This document shows, one piece after another, positions 43,321 through 45,778 of a DNA stretch of 45,778 nt (position 1 is its first letter; each line of letters starts with the position of its first letter). The notes under the pieces were generated by a model. That model had not been told where the DNA came from. It saw only the letters and a program-made list of their open reading frames with translations, and did no database searches. The translations under genes and the position numbers were made by a program. Location: NCBI RefSeq assembly GCF_012940005.1, contig NZ_SPMX01000067.1, positions 1 through 45,778 on the forward strand, given 5' to 3'. The DNA is from Candidatus Accumulibacter contiguus (lineage in GTDB: Bacteria > Pseudomonadota > Gammaproteobacteria > Burkholderiales > Rhodocyclaceae).

Positions 43321-43439
43321 GTGCAGATGCTGTGCAACGGCAGTCGGTACGGGAACTCGGGCAAGAGGCAAAACCCGCTCCGCCAATGGCCGGGCTTTTT
43401 GTAGCATAATCGCCTGGAAACTTTGAACCTGAGGCCTTC

Positions 43440-45360
43440 TTGATCAAATTTGTCGACCCCGACCGCTATCGCTCGATGAAGGCAACGGGCAAGTTGCCAT
43501 CACCGAAAGGTGTTGCCTTTTCGATCATCAAGCTCTTGCAGCGGGATGATTTCCGGGTCTCCGACCTGGTGCGACTGGTTCAGTCCGACCCCGCCATCGC
43601 CGGGCGTCTGCTCAAGTTTGCCAATGCCGCCGCATTCGGCCGTACGCGACCGATTGTCTCGCTGCAGCGCGCCATCGTCGCCCTCGGCGCTTTCCGGGTG
43701 CGTGACCTGGTGATCGGCCTGTCGGTGATGCATAGCCATACCAGCGGTCAATGCGCTGAGTTTGATTACGCGGGTTTCTGGGGACGTTCCCTGGCCACCG
43801 CCATTGCCTGCCAGGAACTCGCGCATTATGCACAGATTTCGAGCGAGGAGCTGTTCACCATCGGACTCCTGGCGCGGGTCGGCGAGCTCGCCATGGCTTC
43901 GCTGTACCCCGGCGAGTACGCCATCGTGCTGCTCAAGGCCAGGGAAAGGAATGGCCAGCTAGCGGACCTTGAGCGCGAATCTTTCAACATGGACTATCAT
44001 CAGCTAGGCGCCACGATGCTCGCCGAGTGGGGCCTGCCCGACATGCTGATTCAGGCCGCCTACCATCATGAGCAACCGGATCTCGCCGGCTTTCGCGATG
44101 GCTCACGGGTGCTGACGCTCACCCACTCGCTGAACTTTGCGCGTTCGCTCTCGGAAGTCTGCATGGCCAACGAAGAGGCGCGCTGGAGTCTCCTGCCCGG
44201 CCTGCTGACGCGCGCCGCACGCCTGGGTATCAGCGGTGATGCACTCAACGATGTGGTCGATCGGATGGTCCGCCGCTGGCGTGAGTGGGGTGCGATGCTG
44301 CAGGTTCGCACCCAGGAGATCCCGCCTTTCGCCGAGATTCTTGCTGCCAGTCCGCCAAGCCTGCGTGTCAGCTCCTCCAGCCCCGAACAGAACGGCAAGC
44401 TCGCTTCGCCGCGCCTGCAGGTGCAGCTAGTCGGCATTCCGCAGACGGAACTGCCTAATCTGACCGAACAGATCGAAAGTCTGGGTCATCAGCCAACGCC
44501 GGTCGACCATAGCCCTGAAGGACTGAAGCAAGCCCTGCGCCAGCCGGCCCAGATCGTGATTGCCGACATGGCCATGCCCGGTCTGAAACCGGCAGCTTTC
44601 TGCCGCCTGCTGCGTCAGACCTCGGCTGGCAAGGAGAGCTATGCGCTGCTGCTGGCGTCGCCGGGAAGTGAGAGGCTGATTCTCGAAGCCATCGATGCTG
44701 GTGCCGACGACGTGCTCGTCAAACCACTGAGTATCCAGACCCTGCGCGTCCGCCTCAATACCGCAACGCGGATGCTGCTGCTGCGCGAAGAAATCCAGCG
44801 CGAACGCCGCGGCATCATGCGCTCGACCGACGAGTTTGCAGTCACCCACAAGCGCCTGCTGCAGGAAGCCCTCACCGACCCCCTGACGCAGCTTCCCAAC
44901 CGCCGCCACGGCCTTGATTTTCTCGCCTCGGAGTGGGCTTTTGCCCAATCCAACAGCCTGCCGATGGCCTGCCTGCTGCTCGACATCGACCACTTCAAAC
45001 GCATCAACGACACGCACGGTCATGCCGCGGGCGATGCCGTCCTGCGCCAGCTCGCCGACCTGCTCAAACGCACCTCACGCGTCGAGGATCTGGTCTTTCG
45101 TTATGGCGGCGAGGAATTTGCCGCCGTTCTCCCCAATGCCAGTATCCGCGCAGCGGTCCAGATCGCCGAACGGATCCGCAGCGTCGTCGAAAAGTACAGC
45201 TTTCTCTGGGAGAATCAAACGATTCCGGTCACCCTGAGCATCGGCGTCGCCCACCTCAATGGCGGGGAAAAAAGACAGTCAGGCGTTGATCGAGACCGCC
45301 GACGCCGCGCTCTACCAGGCCAAGAAGAGCGGTCGCAACCGCGTCGTCGCAGCTAGTTGA
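43440..45360 (+). CDS. HDOD-REC-GGDEF signalling protein; frameshift near the 3' end
   Basis: About 640 residues. An HDOD domain (about 15-210) starts SPKGVAFSIIKLLQ and continues LVQSDPAIAGRLLKFANAAA. A receiver domain (about 325-440) has Asp376 in VIADMAMPGLK and Lys in DVLVKPLS. A GGDEF domain (from about 475) has DPLTQLPNRRHGLDF, LLDIDHFKRINDTHGHAAGD and an intact GGEEF in FRYGGEEFAAVL, so c-di-GMP synthesis is likely. After GGEK (about 45264) the frame runs into an Arg-rich tail ending at 45356. Dropping one A from the six at 45268-45273 restores the canonical ending ALIETADAALYQAKKSGRNR, with a stop at 45358-45360. The TTG at 43440 follows GAGG, an uncommon but plausible start. Confidence 0.85.
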
Positions 45361-45429
45361 CGAATGGTCGATCAGCACAGCAGCAAACGGCTACCCACTT
45401 AATGTGAAATTCGCGTATGCGACTCACAA

Positions 45430-45455
45430 ATCTCCCCTCCCCCTCGCGGGGGAGC
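45430..45455 (+). repeat. Palindromic dispersed repeat, copy C (truncated)
   Basis: This matches the GC-rich hairpin of copy A (33810-33838): a shared AATCTCCCCTCCCCC, then TCGCGGGGGAG, preceded by CGACTC in both. The similarity stops abruptly after GGGGGAG at about 45455, 26 bp before the IS110 stop codon, which suggests the IS110 element inserted within the repeat. Confidence 0.7.
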
Positions 45456-45480
45456 AACTGTGTTCCCAGTCAAGCTTTTT

Positions 45481-45778
45481 TTAGGCGCATTTTGCATGCT
45501 CTGGATTCCACGGAATACCCGATTTGACTATGGCGTTCATGATCGTCAGCATCTTGTGCATGCAAGCGACCAGCGCGACTTTTTTTGAGTTTTCCGTTAG
45601 CAAGCAAACGTTCATAAAAGGTCTTGATGACGGGGTTGTAACGTATGGCACTTAAGGCCGCCATGTATAAAGCGGTACGGACCGTCGCTCGACCACCCCA
45701 GGTGATGCGCTTACCCTTGTGGCGACCACTGTCCCGCGTTTAATGGAGCGACTCCGACCAACTTGCCAATCTGCGCAT
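45481..45778 (-). pseudogene. IS110-family transposase, C-terminal part, frameshifted (runs off the window)
   Basis: On the minus strand from the window edge, AQIGKLVGVAPLN is followed, after a shift, by DSGRHKGKRITWGGRATVRT, then ALYMAALSAIRYNPVIKTFY and ERLLANGK, and after another shift by VALVACMHKMLTIMNAIV ending at TAA 45481-45483. This is the Ser-containing C-terminal Tnp domain order of IS110 transposases (LVG.AP...DSG...G.R...GGR..VR..LYM.A). Two extra bases break it: one in a GGG near 45740 and one in the T7 at 45580-45586. It is either decayed or mis-sequenced. IS110 elements are known to target palindromic repeats, and a truncated repeat copy abuts it. Confidence 0.85.

Noticed and set aside
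45470-45664. Novel 64-residue protein
   Set aside because: Its first half is the C-terminal domain of an IS110 transposase and its second half is an out-of-frame reading after a T7 run.

Overview
The window looks like a piece of a high-GC betaproteobacterial chromosome, most like Rhodocyclales (Candidatus Accumulibacter or Azoarcus relatives). This is inferred from the housekeeping set (bifunctional penicillin-binding protein, propionyl-CoA synthetase, YhdH/AcuI reductase, HDOD-GGDEF regulator), the codon use, and the transposase fragments at both ends (ISAzo13-like at the left, IS110-like at the right). No rRNA, tRNA or CRISPR array was seen.

Layout. 1-5495 is patchy accessory DNA: an ISAzo13 transposase N-terminus, a Phd/VapC toxin-antitoxin pair, a decayed nitronate monooxygenase cut by a palindromic repeat, a divergent MFS efflux pump/LysR pair, and about 660 bp without a gene. 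5496-9004 holds a class A penicillin-binding protein and a GNAT acetyltransferase.

9155-26100 is the centrepiece: a conflict (defence or self-killing) island made of two convergent operons built from the same parts. The forward arm encodes TIR protein, MoxR AAA+ ATPase, divergent vWA protein, double-TIR protein, patatin-like phospholipase, TIR-SLOG protein and a membrane FGE-sulfatase-fold protein. The reverse arm encodes TIR-(dead CHAT-like)-(iSTAND-like) protein, MoxR ATPase, and a 1137-residue protein with a CoxE-like N-terminus, a dead vWA, membrane segments and a C-terminal FGE fold. Both arms keep the order TIR, MoxR, vWA, FGE and meet tail to tail, with a 25-bp perfect inverted repeat at the ends of the two FGE genes. 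The parts match the MoxR-vWA 'ternary' conflict systems described by comparative genomics. The likely logic is that the MoxR/vWA/FGE parts sense and gate, while the TIR (NAD+-directed), SLOG (nucleotide-sensing) and patatin (membrane-lipid) parts execute. The mirrored double arrangement and the patatin plus TIR-SLOG cargo are the novel aspects.

26188-32391 continues with related or adjacent accessory genes: a coiled-coil membrane protein with a DUF2934 tail, an exported caspase-like peptidase, a DUF2917/MocR divergent pair with a clear operator, and an exported DUF4384-lysozyme fusion. 32577-45360 is more ordinary: an iron-type ABC binding protein with a Fur-like box, a SPOR-domain protein, an alpha/beta hydrolase, an FkbM methyltransferase, an NlpC/P60 peptidase, acuI, a degenerate REC-GGDEF protein, prpE with a strong terminator, and an HDOD-REC-GGDEF protein.

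A family of palindromic, GC-rich intergenic repeats occurs at 1241, 33810 and 45430. The right-hand copy seems to be interrupted by the IS110 element. Three places (38764-38770, 45268-45273, 45580-45586) have one base too many in a homopolymer relative to the expected reading frame. This suggests sequence errors or recent decay, and it affects gene ends there.
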